Shown piece by piece: positions 9,685-18,196 of a stretch of 64,000 nucleotides of DNA. A model generated the notes under the pieces. The model did no database searches, had not been told where the DNA came from, and saw only the letters and a program-made list of their open reading frames with translations. A program made the translations under genes and the position numbers. The stretch is from the NCBI GenBank assembly GCA_040398845.1, contig JBBATH010000003.1:203145-267144 (forward strand). Direction: 5' to 3'. The DNA is from WLND01 sp040398845 (GTDB lineage: Bacteria; Actinomycetota; Actinomycetes; S36-B12). The first letter of the stretch is position 1. Each line of letters starts with the position of its first letter.

Positions 9685-10626
9685 ATGGCTGAACCGACGT
9701 ATACCCGCCGAGGTGTATTCGCGTTCGGCGACCTTGTCCAGCTCACCGATGCCAAGGGCAAGCTCTACACGATCACCCTCATTGAGGGGAAGTCCTTTCA
9801 CACACACCGGGGTGCGATCGATCATGATGCGATCGTCGGGCTGCCTCAGGGTTCAGTGCTCATGGGTTCGGGGGGCACGGCCTTCCTCGCACTCAAGCCC
9901 CTGCTTGATGACTTCGTGCTCTCGATGCCACGCGGCGCCGCCGTCATCTATCCGAAGGACTCAGCACGCATTGTCGGACTCGCGGGCCTCGGGCCTGGGT
10001 CTCGCGTCGCAGAGGCAGGAGTCGGATCCGGCGCCCTTACCTGCTCGCTCTTGCGGGCTGTCGGCCCGACCGGGCACGTCACCAGCTATGAGCGTCGCGA
10101 GGAGTTCGCTGCCGTCGCTCGAAAGAATGTCGATCGCTGGTTCGGCACGATCCCGGAGCACTGGTCCTTGACCCTCGGCGACCTCGCCGACTCCCTGGCC
10201 GAGCGCGAACTCGACGCGGTCATCCTCGACATGCTCGCCCCCTGGGAATGCCTCGCCGCGGTTGCCGCATCGCTCGCACCCGGTGGCGTCATCGTCGGAT
10301 ACGTCGCGACGACAACTCAAATGTCCAAGTTGGTCGAGTTCATGCGCGTTTCGGGCGACTGGACCGAACCGCGCGCCGAGGAGTCTCTCATTCGAACGTG
10401 GCACCTCGACGGACTCGCGGTCCGGCCAGATCATCGAATGATCGGGCACTCCGGCTTCCTCGTGGCCGCCCGCAGACTCGCCCCTGGGGCGGTCCTTCCC
10501 ACTCGCAGGCGCAGGCCGGCTCCTGGCGCTTACGGCGAGGACTACAGCGGTCCGGGCGCGGCGACGGAACCCCACGCGACAATCGAAGGACCCGTCGAAC
10601 ACGCCGAGTCAACCGAATCAAGTTAG
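9685..10626 (+). CDS. trmI: tRNA (adenine-N1)-methyltransferase
   Basis: Methylates N1 of A58 in the T loop of tRNA using SAM, as a homotetramer. 313 residues. The N-terminal beta domain reads RRGVFAFGDLVQLTDAKGK, followed by the class I SAM site VAEAGVGSGALTCSLLRAVG and the catalytic Asp region AVILDMLAPWE. The C-terminal 50 residues are poorly ordered and proline rich. The ATG at 9685 is preferred over an upstream extension because the protein starts as TrmI proteins do and a TACTGT box ends 7 nt before it. It is divergent from the nuclease gene and 29 nt upstream of mpa. Confidence 0.93.
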   Translation: MAEPTYTRRGVFAFGDLVQLTDAKGKLYTITLIEGKSFHTHRGAIDHDAIVGLPQGSVLMGSGGTAFLALKPLLDDFVLSMPRGAAVIYPKDSARIVGLAGLGPGSRVAEAGVGSGALTCSLLRAVGPTGHVTSYERREEFAAVARKNVDRWFGTIPEHWSLTLGDLADSLAERELDAVILDMLAPWECLAAVAASLAPGGVIVGYVATTTQMSKLVEFMRVSGDWTEPRAEESLIRTWHLDGLAVRPDHRMIGHSGFLVAARRLAPGAVLPTRRRRPAPGAYGEDYSGPGAATEPHATIEGPVEHAESTESS

Positions 10627-10655
10627 AGTCGGCGGAGTTACTCAAAGGAGGATCC

Positions 10656-12335
10656 GTGGACACGCCCCAGATGCCAGACGCTAGCGCGGACGACCGTCGT
10701 GACGGACCGGCAAACGAGCGTGGCGCCCAGCAACTACGTGGGGAACTTGCAGCGCAGAAGGATCACAACGCCCGGCTCATCGCCACCCTTCGGGACGCCC
10801 GCGAGCAGATCGTCACCCTCAAGGCCGAGGTCGATCGACTCGGCGAGCCGCCGAGTGGCTATGGCACCTTTCTTGAACTGCATGACGACGGCAGCGTTGA
10901 CATCATGGCGAGCGGCAAGAAGATGCGCGTGGCCGTCAGTCCCTCGGTCGATGCCTCATCACTGCGGCCGGGGCAGGAACTCATGCTCAATGAGGCCTTG
11001 AACGTCGTGGCTGATCAGGCCTTTGAGGTCGTCGGCGAAATCGTCACCCTGAAGGAGGTACTCGGCGACCGGGTTCGCGCCCTCGTCGTGGCCGGCGGAG
11101 ATGAAGAGCGTGTCGTGAGGCTGGCCGAACCGCTCCTCACCACCCGCTTGCGCTCGGGCGATGCGCTCCTGTTGGACTCGCGCTCCGGATATGTCACCGA
11201 AAAGATCCCCAAGTCGGAGGTCGAAGAACTCATCCTCGAAGAGGTTCCCGACATTGACTACGCCGACATCGGTGGCCTGCGAGACCAGATCGAGAGCATC
11301 CGGGATGCCGTCGAGTTGCCATTCATGCACCCTGAGCTCTACGCCGAGCACGCACTCATGCCCCCGAAGGGCATCCTGCTGTACGGTCCGCCTGGATGCG
11401 GTAAGACACTCATTGCGAAGGCGGTCGCAAACTCGCTCGCGAAGAAGGTTGCCGAGCGAAATGGCTTGGAGGAGGGCCGAAGCTTCTTCCTCAACATCAA
11501 GGGTCCCGAGTTGCTGAACAAGTACGTCGGTGAGACCGAGCGTCATATTCGTTTGGTCTTCCAGCGGGCCAGGGAGAAGGCCTCGGAGGGCATGCCGGTC
11601 ATCGTGTTCTTCGATGAGATGGACTCGCTGTTCCGCACGAGGGGATCGGGAGTGTCGAGTGACGTCGAGAACACCATCGTCCCGCAACTGCTGAGCGAGA
11701 TCGACGGCGTTGAAGCGCTGGAGAATGTCATTGTCATCGGTGCGTCGAATCGCGAGGACATGATCGACCCCGCGATTCTGCGGCCGGGCCGACTCGACGT
11801 GAAGATCAAGATCGAGCGACCTGATGCCGAGGCCGCCCGCGAGATCTTCAGCAAGTACCTCGTCCCGACACTTCCGCTGCATCAAGAAGACCTAGCCGAA
11901 AACGCCGGCGATGCGGTTCTTACCTGCCATGCGATGATCCAGCGAGCCGTCGAGCTCATGTACTCAGAGGCCGAGGAGAACCGGTTCCTAGAGGTGACCT
12001 ACGCAAACGGCGACAAGGAAATCCTCTACTTCAAGGATTTCAACTCGGGGGCGATGATCGAGAACATCGTGTCGCGTGCGAAGAAGTCGGCGATCAAGGC
12101 ATTCCTTGACTCCGGTGAGCGGGGGATCAGGGTCCAGCATCTGCTCGACGCGTGCCTTGATGAGTTTCGCGAGAACGAGGACCTTCCCAATACGACGAAT
12201 CCTGACGACTGGGCGCGGATCTCGGGCAAGAAGGGAGAGCGCATCGTCTTCATCCGGACGCTCATTCATGGCAAGAAGGGGAGCGAGGCGGGCCGATCGA
12301 TCGCGACGGTCGCGAACACCGGTCAGTACCTGTGA
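10656..12335 (+). CDS. mpa: Proteasome-associated AAA ATPase (Mpa/ARC)
   Basis: Hexameric unfoldase that captures pupylated proteins and threads them into the 20S proteasome. 559 residues. An N-terminal coiled coil (about 20-60) binds Pup and is followed by tandem OB domains. The AAA module has Walker A GPPGCGKT, Walker B VIVFFDEMDSLF and an arginine-finger region ILRPGRLDVKI. The protein ends GQYL, the tyrosine-containing tail that docks into the alpha ring in M. tuberculosis. The GTG at 10656 has the strongest Shine-Dalgarno in the region (AAAGGAGG, 5 nt away). A longer upstream frame only shadows trmI. Confidence 0.96.
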   Translation: MDTPQMPDASADDRRDGPANERGAQQLRGELAAQKDHNARLIATLRDAREQIVTLKAEVDRLGEPPSGYGTFLELHDDGSVDIMASGKKMRVAVSPSVDASSLRPGQELMLNEALNVVADQAFEVVGEIVTLKEVLGDRVRALVVAGGDEERVVRLAEPLLTTRLRSGDALLLDSRSGYVTEKIPKSEVEELILEEVPDIDYADIGGLRDQIESIRDAVELPFMHPELYAEHALMPPKGILLYGPPGCGKTLIAKAVANSLAKKVAERNGLEEGRSFFLNIKGPELLNKYVGETERHIRLVFQRAREKASEGMPVIVFFDEMDSLFRTRGSGVSSDVENTIVPQLLSEIDGVEALENVIVIGASNREDMIDPAILRPGRLDVKIKIERPDAEAAREIFSKYLVPTLPLHQEDLAENAGDAVLTCHAMIQRAVELMYSEAEENRFLEVTYANGDKEILYFKDFNSGAMIENIVSRAKKSAIKAFLDSGERGIRVQHLLDACLDEFRENEDLPNTTNPDDWARISGKKGERIVFIRTLIHGKKGSEAGRSIATVANTGQYL

Positions 12336-12372
12336 TCGTTCGCTCTCGGCAACACCCCGTGGTTGGTGCATC

Positions 12373-13896
12373 ATGAGTGTCCATCGGGTGATGGGCATCG
12401 AAACCGAGTACGGGATCTCGGTGCCTGGTCATCTCACCATGAACGCCACGGTCTCCTCTACGCATATCGTCAATGCGTATGCGCAGGAGGTCATCGCGGC
12501 CGGGCGCCGCAAGGCCCGCTGGGACTACGACCTCGAGTCGCCGCTTCGCGATGCCCGCGGGTTCGACATGTCTCGTGCCGATGCCGATCCGAGCCAGCTC
12601 ACCGACGATGACCTCGGCCTTGCCAATGTCGTCCTCACCAACGGGGCGCGCCTATACGTCGATCACGCCCATCCCGAGTATTCGGCTCCGGAGGTCACGA
12701 ACCCCCGTGATGCCGCCCTTTGGGACCGGGCCGGCGTACGCATCATGGAACGCGCATCTGAGCTCGCCTCCCGCAGTGGCGCGATCCCCCCGATCCTGCT
12801 TTACAAGAACAACACCGACAACAAGGGCGCCTCATACGGCACGCACGAGAACTACCTCATGCGCCGCCAAACACCGTTCGCAGACATTGTTCGCCACCTC
12901 ACGCCGTTCTTTATTACCCGCCAGGTCTTCACGGGCTCTGGCCGGCTCGGCGTAGGGCAGGACGGACGCTCTATGCGCTACCAGTTGACCCAGCGCGCAG
13001 ACTTCTTCGAGGTCGAGGTAGGACTCGAGACCACCCTGAAAAGACCGATCATCAATACGAGGGATGAGCCGCACGCCGACCCTGAGAAGTACCGCAGGCT
13101 GCACGTCATCGTTGGCGATGCGAACCTTTGCGATGTCGCGACGTATCTGAAGATGGGCACGACCGCCATCGTCCTATCGATGATCGAGGACGGCGTGCTC
13201 GATCGTATCGACCTCATGCCACGATTCCCTGTCCGCGAGATGCACGCGGTCAGTCACGACACCACGCTTCGGCACTCGTTCGTGATGCAGGACGGGTCTA
13301 GGCGCACTGCCATCGACCTCCAAATGCAACTCTGCACGCTCGCGCACGCCTACTGCGAGGAGCGGGCCGGGGGCGACATCGATGCACAAACCCTCGACAT
13401 CCTCAACCGATGGAGCCAGACCCTGACCGCTCTCTGCGCCGACCCAATGACCTGCGCAACGACCGTTGACTGGGTCGCAAAGCTCGCCCTCCTTGAGGAG
13501 TACCGGGCCCGCGATGGCCTCGACTGGTCAGCGCACCGGCTCCAAGCAATCGACCTCCAGTACTCCGATGTCCGTCGCGACAAGGGCCTCGCCTCGCGGC
13601 TTGAGGTTCGGGGTCGACTCACGAGGCTGTTCACCGATGATGAGGTCGATCGGGCGATGACGAACCCGCCACTCGACACCCGCGCCTACTTTCGCGGCGA
13701 GTGCCTGCGCCGGTACCCCGAGCAGGTGGCCGCAGCATCTTGGGACTCGGTCGTTTTCGACATCCCCGGGCAGGAGAGCCTCCTGCGGGTGCCAACCCTC
13801 GAGCCGCTTCGGGGCACCCGCGATCACGTTGGTGCCCTTCTTGACGCATCACCGACACCGCAGGAACTCCTTGCAGCACTGAGCGCTTCGACCTGA
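12373..13896 (+). CDS. dop: Deamidase/depupylase of Pup
   Basis: Converts the C-terminal Gln of Pup to Glu, and removes Pup from substrates. 507 residues of the glutamine-synthetase-like Dop/PafA family. The N-terminal metal/ATP motif is MGIETEYGISVPG. A stretch around residues 40-80 that PafA lacks (including the segment around RDARGFDMSRADADP) corresponds to the Dop loop. Further motifs are YVDHAHPEYSAPE, LLYKNNTDNKGASYGTHENY and RPIINTRDEPHADPEKYRRLHVI (shortened here as RPIINTRDEPHADP). The start at 12373 gives MSVHRVMGIETEYG. The ATG at 12391 is possible. Lies directly upstream of pup. Confidence 0.95.
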   Translation: MSVHRVMGIETEYGISVPGHLTMNATVSSTHIVNAYAQEVIAAGRRKARWDYDLESPLRDARGFDMSRADADPSQLTDDDLGLANVVLTNGARLYVDHAHPEYSAPEVTNPRDAALWDRAGVRIMERASELASRSGAIPPILLYKNNTDNKGASYGTHENYLMRRQTPFADIVRHLTPFFITRQVFTGSGRLGVGQDGRSMRYQLTQRADFFEVEVGLETTLKRPIINTRDEPHADPEKYRRLHVIVGDANLCDVATYLKMGTTAIVLSMIEDGVLDRIDLMPRFPVREMHAVSHDTTLRHSFVMQDGSRRTAIDLQMQLCTLAHAYCEERAGGDIDAQTLDILNRWSQTLTALCADPMTCATTVDWVAKLALLEEYRARDGLDWSAHRLQAIDLQYSDVRRDKGLASRLEVRGRLTRLFTDDEVDRAMTNPPLDTRAYFRGECLRRYPEQVAAASWDSVVFDIPGQESLLRVPTLEPLRGTRDHVGALLDASPTPQELLAALSAST

Positions 13897-13903
13897 ATGC
13901 CGG

Positions 13904-13909
13904 TAACCT
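13904..13909 (+). promoter_or_regulatory. Leaderless-type -10 box for pup
   Basis: TAACCT ends 6 nt before the pup ATG at 13916, and no Shine-Dalgarno lies between. If used, the mRNA would begin at or next to the start codon and give pup its own transcript inside the operon. Confidence 0.5.
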
Positions 13910-13915
13910 GTGAAC

Positions 13916-14113
13916 ATGTCACAGCAGGAGAGTGCCGAGCGTCGAACCTCAAAGCCAAGCGATACCGACGACGCGGCGATGGCGCCTGCCGAAATGGCCA
14001 CGTCCTCGAATCTTGACTCCGACGTCGACTCCATCCTCGACGAGATCGACAGCGTTCTCGAGGAGAATGCCGAGGACTTCGTCAAGTCCTTCGTCCAGAA
14101 GGGCGGACAGTGA
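13916..14113 (+). CDS. pup: Prokaryotic ubiquitin-like protein Pup
   Basis: 65-residue disordered protein modifier, ligated to substrate lysines by PafA and recognised by the Mpa coiled coil. The C-terminal half carries the conserved block SILDEIDSVLEENAEDFVKS and ends in Gly-Gly-Gln, so deamidation by Dop is needed before ligation. The ATG at 13916 gives MSQQESAERR, the usual Pup opening. The in-frame GTG at 13910 lies inside the spacer after the TAACCT box and is less likely. The stop overlaps the prcB GTG by 4 nt. Confidence 0.96.
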   Translation: MSQQESAERRTSKPSDTDDAAMAPAEMATSSNLDSDVDSILDEIDSVLEENAEDFVKSFVQKGGQ

Positions 14114-14958
14114 GCTTCGAGCATCGCGCCCTGCAGGTCGCCTTCACCGCCCCACGTTCAGCCTCCTTCGCTGAGTTTCTCGCGAGCGTTGCTCCTAGTT
14201 CCCTCCCGTTGCTCCGAATGGGCCAGGAGCAGGCATTGCAGGCGCCTCATGGCACCACCATCGTCGCTTTGCGCGGCGACTTCGGGGCTGTCATGGCCGG
14301 TGATAGGCGGGCCACAATGGGCAACGTCATCGCCCAGCGCGACATCGAGAAAGTGTTCGCCGCTGATGAACATTCACTCATCGGCATAGCCGGCACCGCG
14401 GGCATCGCGGTCGAACTCGTCCGTCTGTTCCAAGTTGAGCTCGAGCACTACGAGAAAATCGAAGGCGTCGCGCTCTCCTTGGACGGCAAGGCGAACAGGC
14501 TTGCGAGCCTGCTGCGCGGCAACCTTGGCCTCGCGATGCAGGGCCTGTCGGTAGTGCCGCTCTTCGCGGGGTACGACGTCGACCGACAGCGCGGGCGCAT
14601 CTTCTCCTACGACGTCACGGGCGGTCGCTACGAGGAGCACGATTTCTACTCCGTCGGTTCCGGTTCGTTCTTCGCGAGGGGCTCGCTAAAGAAGCTCTAC
14701 CGGCCGGACGTTGACGCGGATCTCGCCATCGACACGGCCCTCGAGGCCCTCTACGACGCGGCCGACGACGACAGTGCGACCGCTGGGCCCGACATGGCCC
14801 GCCGTATCTTCCCAATCGTCGGCATCGCGACCGGTGAGGGAGTCCGGATGCTCGATTCGGTCGAGGTTGAGGCGCGGGTCGCGCCTCTTGTCGCAAGAAG
14901 AATGACCAGGCCGAATGGTCCATTTGCAGGAACATCCGAAAGCGGGTCGCGCTCATGA
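14110..14958 (+). CDS. prcB: 20S proteasome beta subunit
   Basis: Catalytic subunit of the 20S core. 282 residues with a propeptide of 48 residues. The predicted cut is between Gly48 and Thr49 in APHG-TTIVALRGDFG, exposing the nucleophilic Thr49. Downstream are the AGDRRATMG loop and the lysine in QRDIEKVFAADEH, both part of the catalytic set. Overlaps pup and prcA by 4 nt on each side, a tightly coupled pup-prcB-prcA unit. The GTG start at 14110 is the only one that fits the coupling. Confidence 0.95.
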   Translation: MSFEHRALQVAFTAPRSASFAEFLASVAPSSLPLLRMGQEQALQAPHGTTIVALRGDFGAVMAGDRRATMGNVIAQRDIEKVFAADEHSLIGIAGTAGIAVELVRLFQVELEHYEKIEGVALSLDGKANRLASLLRGNLGLAMQGLSVVPLFAGYDVDRQRGRIFSYDVTGGRYEEHDFYSVGSGSFFARGSLKKLYRPDVDADLAIDTALEALYDAADDDSATAGPDMARRIFPIVGIATGEGVRMLDSVEVEARVAPLVARRMTRPNGPFAGTSESGSRS

Positions 14959-15644
14959 GCATGCCGTTCTACGTCTCGCCAGAGCAGATCATCAAGGATA
15001 AGGCGGACTACGCCCGTAAGGGGATCGCCCGTGGTCGGTCGGTTATCGTCGAGGAATATGACGAGGGGATTTTGTTCGTGGCGGAGAACCCGTCGCGCGC
15101 GCTTCACAAGATCAGCGAGATCTACGACCGCATCGCCTTCGCCGCTGTCGGCAAGTACAACGAGTTCGAGAATTTGAGGGTTGCGGGGGTGCGCCTCGCC
15201 GACATGCGCGGTTACTCCTATGACCGCCGCGATGTGACCGGGCGCAGTCTTGCCAATGCCTACGCCCAAACCCTCGGCACTATTTTTACCGAGACCCCCA
15301 AGCCGTACGAGGTCGAGATCGTCGTCGCAGAGGTGGGCGATTCCTCCGATGGCAATCAACTGTACCGGCTGACCTTCGACGGCTCAGTCGCCGATGAACA
15401 TGGCTACGTCGCAATGGGTGGCTCGGCTGAGGCCATCACCGCGGCACTTTCGACGAGTTGGCGTGAAGGCTTGACCCTCATCGAGGCACTGCATCTCGCG
15501 GTTGACCTGCTCGGCAAGCACGGGGGAGAAGACGAACGGCACCTGGGGCCAAATGAGCTCGAGGTGGCCCTGCTTGAGCGCAGCAAGTCCCGGCGGACCT
15601 TCTCCCGAATCACCCGGGGACGGCTCACAGAACTGCTCGGCTGA
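14955..15644 (+). CDS. prcA: 20S proteasome alpha subunit
   Basis: Non-catalytic outer-ring subunit that gates the chamber and receives the Mpa tail. 229 residues. The N-terminal gate and H0 helix read MPFYVSPEQIIKDKADYARKG, shown here as MPFYVSPEQ through ADYARKG. The family-typical SRALHKISEIYDRIAFAAVGKYNEFENLR is represented by SEIYDRIAFAAVGKYNEFE. There is no N-terminal Thr after processing. The C-terminal tail is basic. Coupled to prcB by a 4-nt overlap and followed after 17 nt by pafA. Confidence 0.94.
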   Translation: MSMPFYVSPEQIIKDKADYARKGIARGRSVIVEEYDEGILFVAENPSRALHKISEIYDRIAFAAVGKYNEFENLRVAGVRLADMRGYSYDRRDVTGRSLANAYAQTLGTIFTETPKPYEVEIVVAEVGDSSDGNQLYRLTFDGSVADEHGYVAMGGSAEAITAALSTSWREGLTLIEALHLAVDLLGKHGGEDERHLGPNELEVALLERSKSRRTFSRITRGRLTELLG

Positions 15645-15661
15645 GCTCGGCGGTAGGGCTG

Positions 15662-17026
15662 ATGGAGCGGCGCATCTTCGGGATCGAGACCGAGTACGGG
15701 GTGACGTGCACCTTCCATGGCCAGCGCCGCCTAAGCCCAGATGAGGTGGCCCGCTACCTGTTCCGCAAGGTGGTCGCATGGGGTCGAAGCAGCAACGTCT
15801 TCCTCCGAAACGGGTCACGCCTGTACCTCGATGTCGGGAGCCACCCTGAGTATGCGACCGCGGAGTGCGATTCGGTTCCGCAACTGGTGGCACACGACCG
15901 CGCCGGAGAGCGGATTCTTGAGGGCCTTGTTCTCGATGCAGAGCAGCGACTGGTTGAGGAGGGCATCAACGGTGATGTCTATCTTTTCAAAAACAACACA
16001 GACTCGGCGGGCAACTCGTACGGATGCCACGAGAACTTCCTCATTGAACGACAGGGCGATTTTGCACGAATCTCGGACGGCCTCGTGCCCTTTCTCATCT
16101 CGCGACAGGTCATCGCCGGCGCAGGCAAGGTGCTTCAGACTCCGCGGGGCGCTGTCTACTGTCTGAGTCAGCGAGCCGACCACATTTGGGAGGGCGTCTC
16201 GAGTGCGACCACTCGTTCACGGCCGATCATCAACACCCGTGATGAGCCGCACGCGGATGCCGATCTTTACCGCAGGCTTCACGTCATCGTCGGCGACTCG
16301 AACATGAGCGAAACCACGACCATGCTCAAGGTAGGTTCCGCAGACCTCGTCCTGCAGATGCTCGAGGCAGGGGTCGTCATGCGCGATATGTCACTTGAGA
16401 ACCCGATTCGGGCAATCCGGGAGATGAGCCACGACGTCACCGGGCGCAAGACGGTCAAGCTGAGCACCGGACGCGAGCTCTCTGCCATCGATATGCAGTG
16501 GGAGTACTTTCAGAAGGCATCCGAGTTCGCGGAGCGTCGCGGGCTGACCGACAACCCGGTGCACCGCCGGGTCCTTGAGCTCTGGGGTCGGGCACTCAAG
16601 GCAATCGAGGCTGATGACCTCACCCTCATTGATCGAGAGATTGATTGGGTCATCAAGCGTCGGCTCCTCGAGCGATACATGATCAAGCACTCGCTTGATC
16701 TCAATTCCCCGCGAATTGCGCAGCTCGACCTCGCCTACCATGACATCTCGCGAAACCGTGGGGTTTTCTACCTGATGGAGGCAAGAGGCCTCGTCGATCG
16801 CGTCACCACCGATCTGGCGGTATTCGAAGCCAAGTCAGTTCCGCCACAGACGACAAGAGCCAAGCTGAGGGGGGATTTCGTCCGCAAGGCCCAGGAACGG
16901 CAACGCGACTTCACTGTTGACTGGGTGCATCTGAAGCTCAATGACCAGGCGCAGCGCACGGTGCTGTGCAAGGACCCGTTCCTATCGGTCGATGAGCGTG
17001 TCGATCGCCTCATCGCGAGTATGTAG
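15662..17026 (+). CDS. pafA: Pup-protein ligase
   Basis: Uses ATP to link the C-terminal Glu of deamidated Pup to substrate lysine side chains. 454 residues, the normal length. The N-terminal metal motif is RRIFGIETEYGVTC, followed by YLDVGSHPEYATAECD with the catalytic Asp, DVYLFKNNTDSAGNSYGCHE and RPIINTRDEPHADADLYRRL. It lacks the Dop-loop insertion seen in the paralogue 1.8 kb upstream, which assigns the two members. The start at 15662 (MERRIFGIETEYG) is the only reasonable one. Last core enzyme of the proteasome block. Confidence 0.95.
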   Translation: MERRIFGIETEYGVTCTFHGQRRLSPDEVARYLFRKVVAWGRSSNVFLRNGSRLYLDVGSHPEYATAECDSVPQLVAHDRAGERILEGLVLDAEQRLVEEGINGDVYLFKNNTDSAGNSYGCHENFLIERQGDFARISDGLVPFLISRQVIAGAGKVLQTPRGAVYCLSQRADHIWEGVSSATTRSRPIINTRDEPHADADLYRRLHVIVGDSNMSETTTMLKVGSADLVLQMLEAGVVMRDMSLENPIRAIREMSHDVTGRKTVKLSTGRELSAIDMQWEYFQKASEFAERRGLTDNPVHRRVLELWGRALKAIEADDLTLIDREIDWVIKRRLLERYMIKHSLDLNSPRIAQLDLAYHDISRNRGVFYLMEARGLVDRVTTDLAVFEAKSVPPQTTRAKLRGDFVRKAQERQRDFTVDWVHLKLNDQAQRTVLCKDPFLSVDERVDRLIASM

Positions 17027-17034
17027 CAACCGAC

Positions 17035-17040
17035 TAGGCT
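17035..17040 (+). promoter_or_regulatory. Leaderless-type -10 box for FKBP lipoprotein gene
   Basis: TAGGCT ends 6 nt before the ATG at 17047, immediately after the pafA stop, and no Shine-Dalgarno is present. No -35 match is visible. Confidence 0.45.
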
Positions 17041-17046
17041 TGAACA

Positions 17047-17745
17047 ATGACCTCACGTCGCCGTGCATTGTCCCTGAAGACCGCCCTGACTACTTTCCTG
17101 AGCACTGCCGTTGTCGCAGCAGCGCTTGTCGGCTGCTCAAGTTCTAGCGGCTCAAGTTCAAGTGATCAGAGTGCTGCCGCCTCGGCACTCGCATCCGCCG
17201 CCGTTACCGGCGCGCCGTCGGAAGCCGCCCCTGCTTCCTCTGCGCCAGCCGCCTCAAATGGTGTGACCGATCCTTCGATTCCGTTCGTCACTACTGACTG
17301 TGCAGTAGGGGAGCCGGTTCCCTCAGCCGAGGCCCCCGCCGGTGGCACCACCTTCGGCAGCGTCAACGTGTCGATCGCTGACACAGGTGTCCCGACGATC
17401 GCGATCGGCGCGGATGCCCAAAACGCAACGGACCTTGGGATTGAGGACCTCGTTGAGGGCACCGGACCCGCAGTCATGGCTGGCGACACGCTCACCGTCA
17501 ATTACTGCGGTGTCGGCATGCAGTCCCGCCAGATGTTCGATTCTTCATGGACTCGTGGGGAGCCCATCAGCTTCCCGCTCGATGGCCTCATCCAAGGCTG
17601 GATCCAGGGCTTGCCCGGCATGAAGGTCGGCGGCCAGCGACTCCTCGTCATCCCGGGCGATCTCGGCTATGGGCCGCAGGGCCAGGGCACGATCCTCCCG
17701 AATGAAACCCTCGTCTTCGTCGTAGAACTCGTGAGCATTCCGTAG
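17047..17745 (+). CDS. FKBP-type peptidyl-prolyl isomerase lipoprotein
   Basis: 232 residues. A basic N-terminus and hydrophobic stretch end in the lipobox LVGC (Cys at about residue 29), so it is predicted to be lipid-anchored outside the cytoplasmic membrane. A Ser/Ala-rich linker of about 60 residues follows. The C-terminal 110 residues form an FKBP domain: VNYCGVGMQSRQMFDSSWTRG and IQGWIQGLPGMKVGGQR, then LVIPGDLGYG. It accelerates proline isomerisation of exported proteins. Genes of this type occur between pafA and pafBC in other actinobacteria. Paralogous to the next gene, which lacks a signal peptide. Confidence 0.9.
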   Translation: MTSRRRALSLKTALTTFLSTAVVAAALVGCSSSSGSSSSDQSAAASALASAAVTGAPSEAAPASSAPAASNGVTDPSIPFVTTDCAVGEPVPSAEAPAGGTTFGSVNVSIADTGVPTIAIGADAQNATDLGIEDLVEGTGPAVMAGDTLTVNYCGVGMQSRQMFDSSWTRGEPISFPLDGLIQGWIQGLPGMKVGGQRLLVIPGDLGYGPQGQGTILPNETLVFVVELVSIP

Positions 17746-17794
17746 GTCGACGCTCAGCCGAAGGCTCTAGCTATCAACGAACAGGAGTAGGACC

Positions 17795-18157
17795 ATGGCA
17801 GACAAGCCCGAAATCGATTTCATCGATGGCCCTCCACCAACATCGCTCGTCATCACTGACCTCATCATCGGTGAGGGCGCGGAGGCGGTGGCCGGCGGTC
17901 GTGTTGAGGTGCACTATCTCGGTGTCGACTTTGAGACTGGCGACCAGTTCGACGCCTCATGGGACCGCGGCGAGTCCATTGCCTTTCCGCTGGCTGGTCT
18001 GATTGCCGGCTGGCAGGAAGGGATTCCTGGCATGCGGGTCGGCGGTCGTCGCCAACTCGTCATTCCCCCGGCGCTCGCCTACGGCGAGGCCGGATCAGGC
18101 CATCGGCTCGCTGGCCGCACCCTCGTCTTCGTCATCGACCTCATCAACGTCCTCTAG
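17795..18157 (+). CDS. Cytoplasmic FKBP-type peptidyl-prolyl isomerase
   Basis: 120 residues, a single FKBP domain without a signal sequence: GRVEVHYLGVDFETGDQFDASW, shortened here to VHYLGVDFETGDQFDASW, then LIAGWQEGIPGMRVGGRRQ, LVIPPALAYGEAG and the closing TLVFVIDLINVL. The ATG at 17795 has AGGAG 8 nt upstream. A TAGCTA sequence near 17768 could serve as its -10. Together with the lipoprotein paralogue this gives one cytoplasmic and one extracytoplasmic enzyme in tandem. Confidence 0.93.
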   Translation: MADKPEIDFIDGPPPTSLVITDLIIGEGAEAVAGGRVEVHYLGVDFETGDQFDASWDRGESIAFPLAGLIAGWQEGIPGMRVGGRRQLVIPPALAYGEAGSGHRLAGRTLVFVIDLINVL

Positions 18158-18196
18158 CCGACGATGAGCGGCGAGAGCCGACGATGAGCGGCGAGT
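18158..18196 (+). repeat. Tandem duplication of the pafB start region
   Basis: A 19-nt sequence beginning GCCGACGATG and ending AGCGGCGAG occurs at 18158-18176 and again at 18178-18196, one base apart (period 20). Both copies contain ATGAGCGGCGAG. The upstream copy opens a 7-codon reading frame (ATG at 18164, TGA at 18185-18187) that ends in an ATGA overlap with the true pafB start at 18184. Confidence 0.85.

Noticed and set aside
10248..10655. Upstream extension of the mpa frame
   Set aside because: It overlaps trmI and is Arg-rich. The GTG at 10656 has a near-perfect Shine-Dalgarno and gives the normal Mpa N-terminus.
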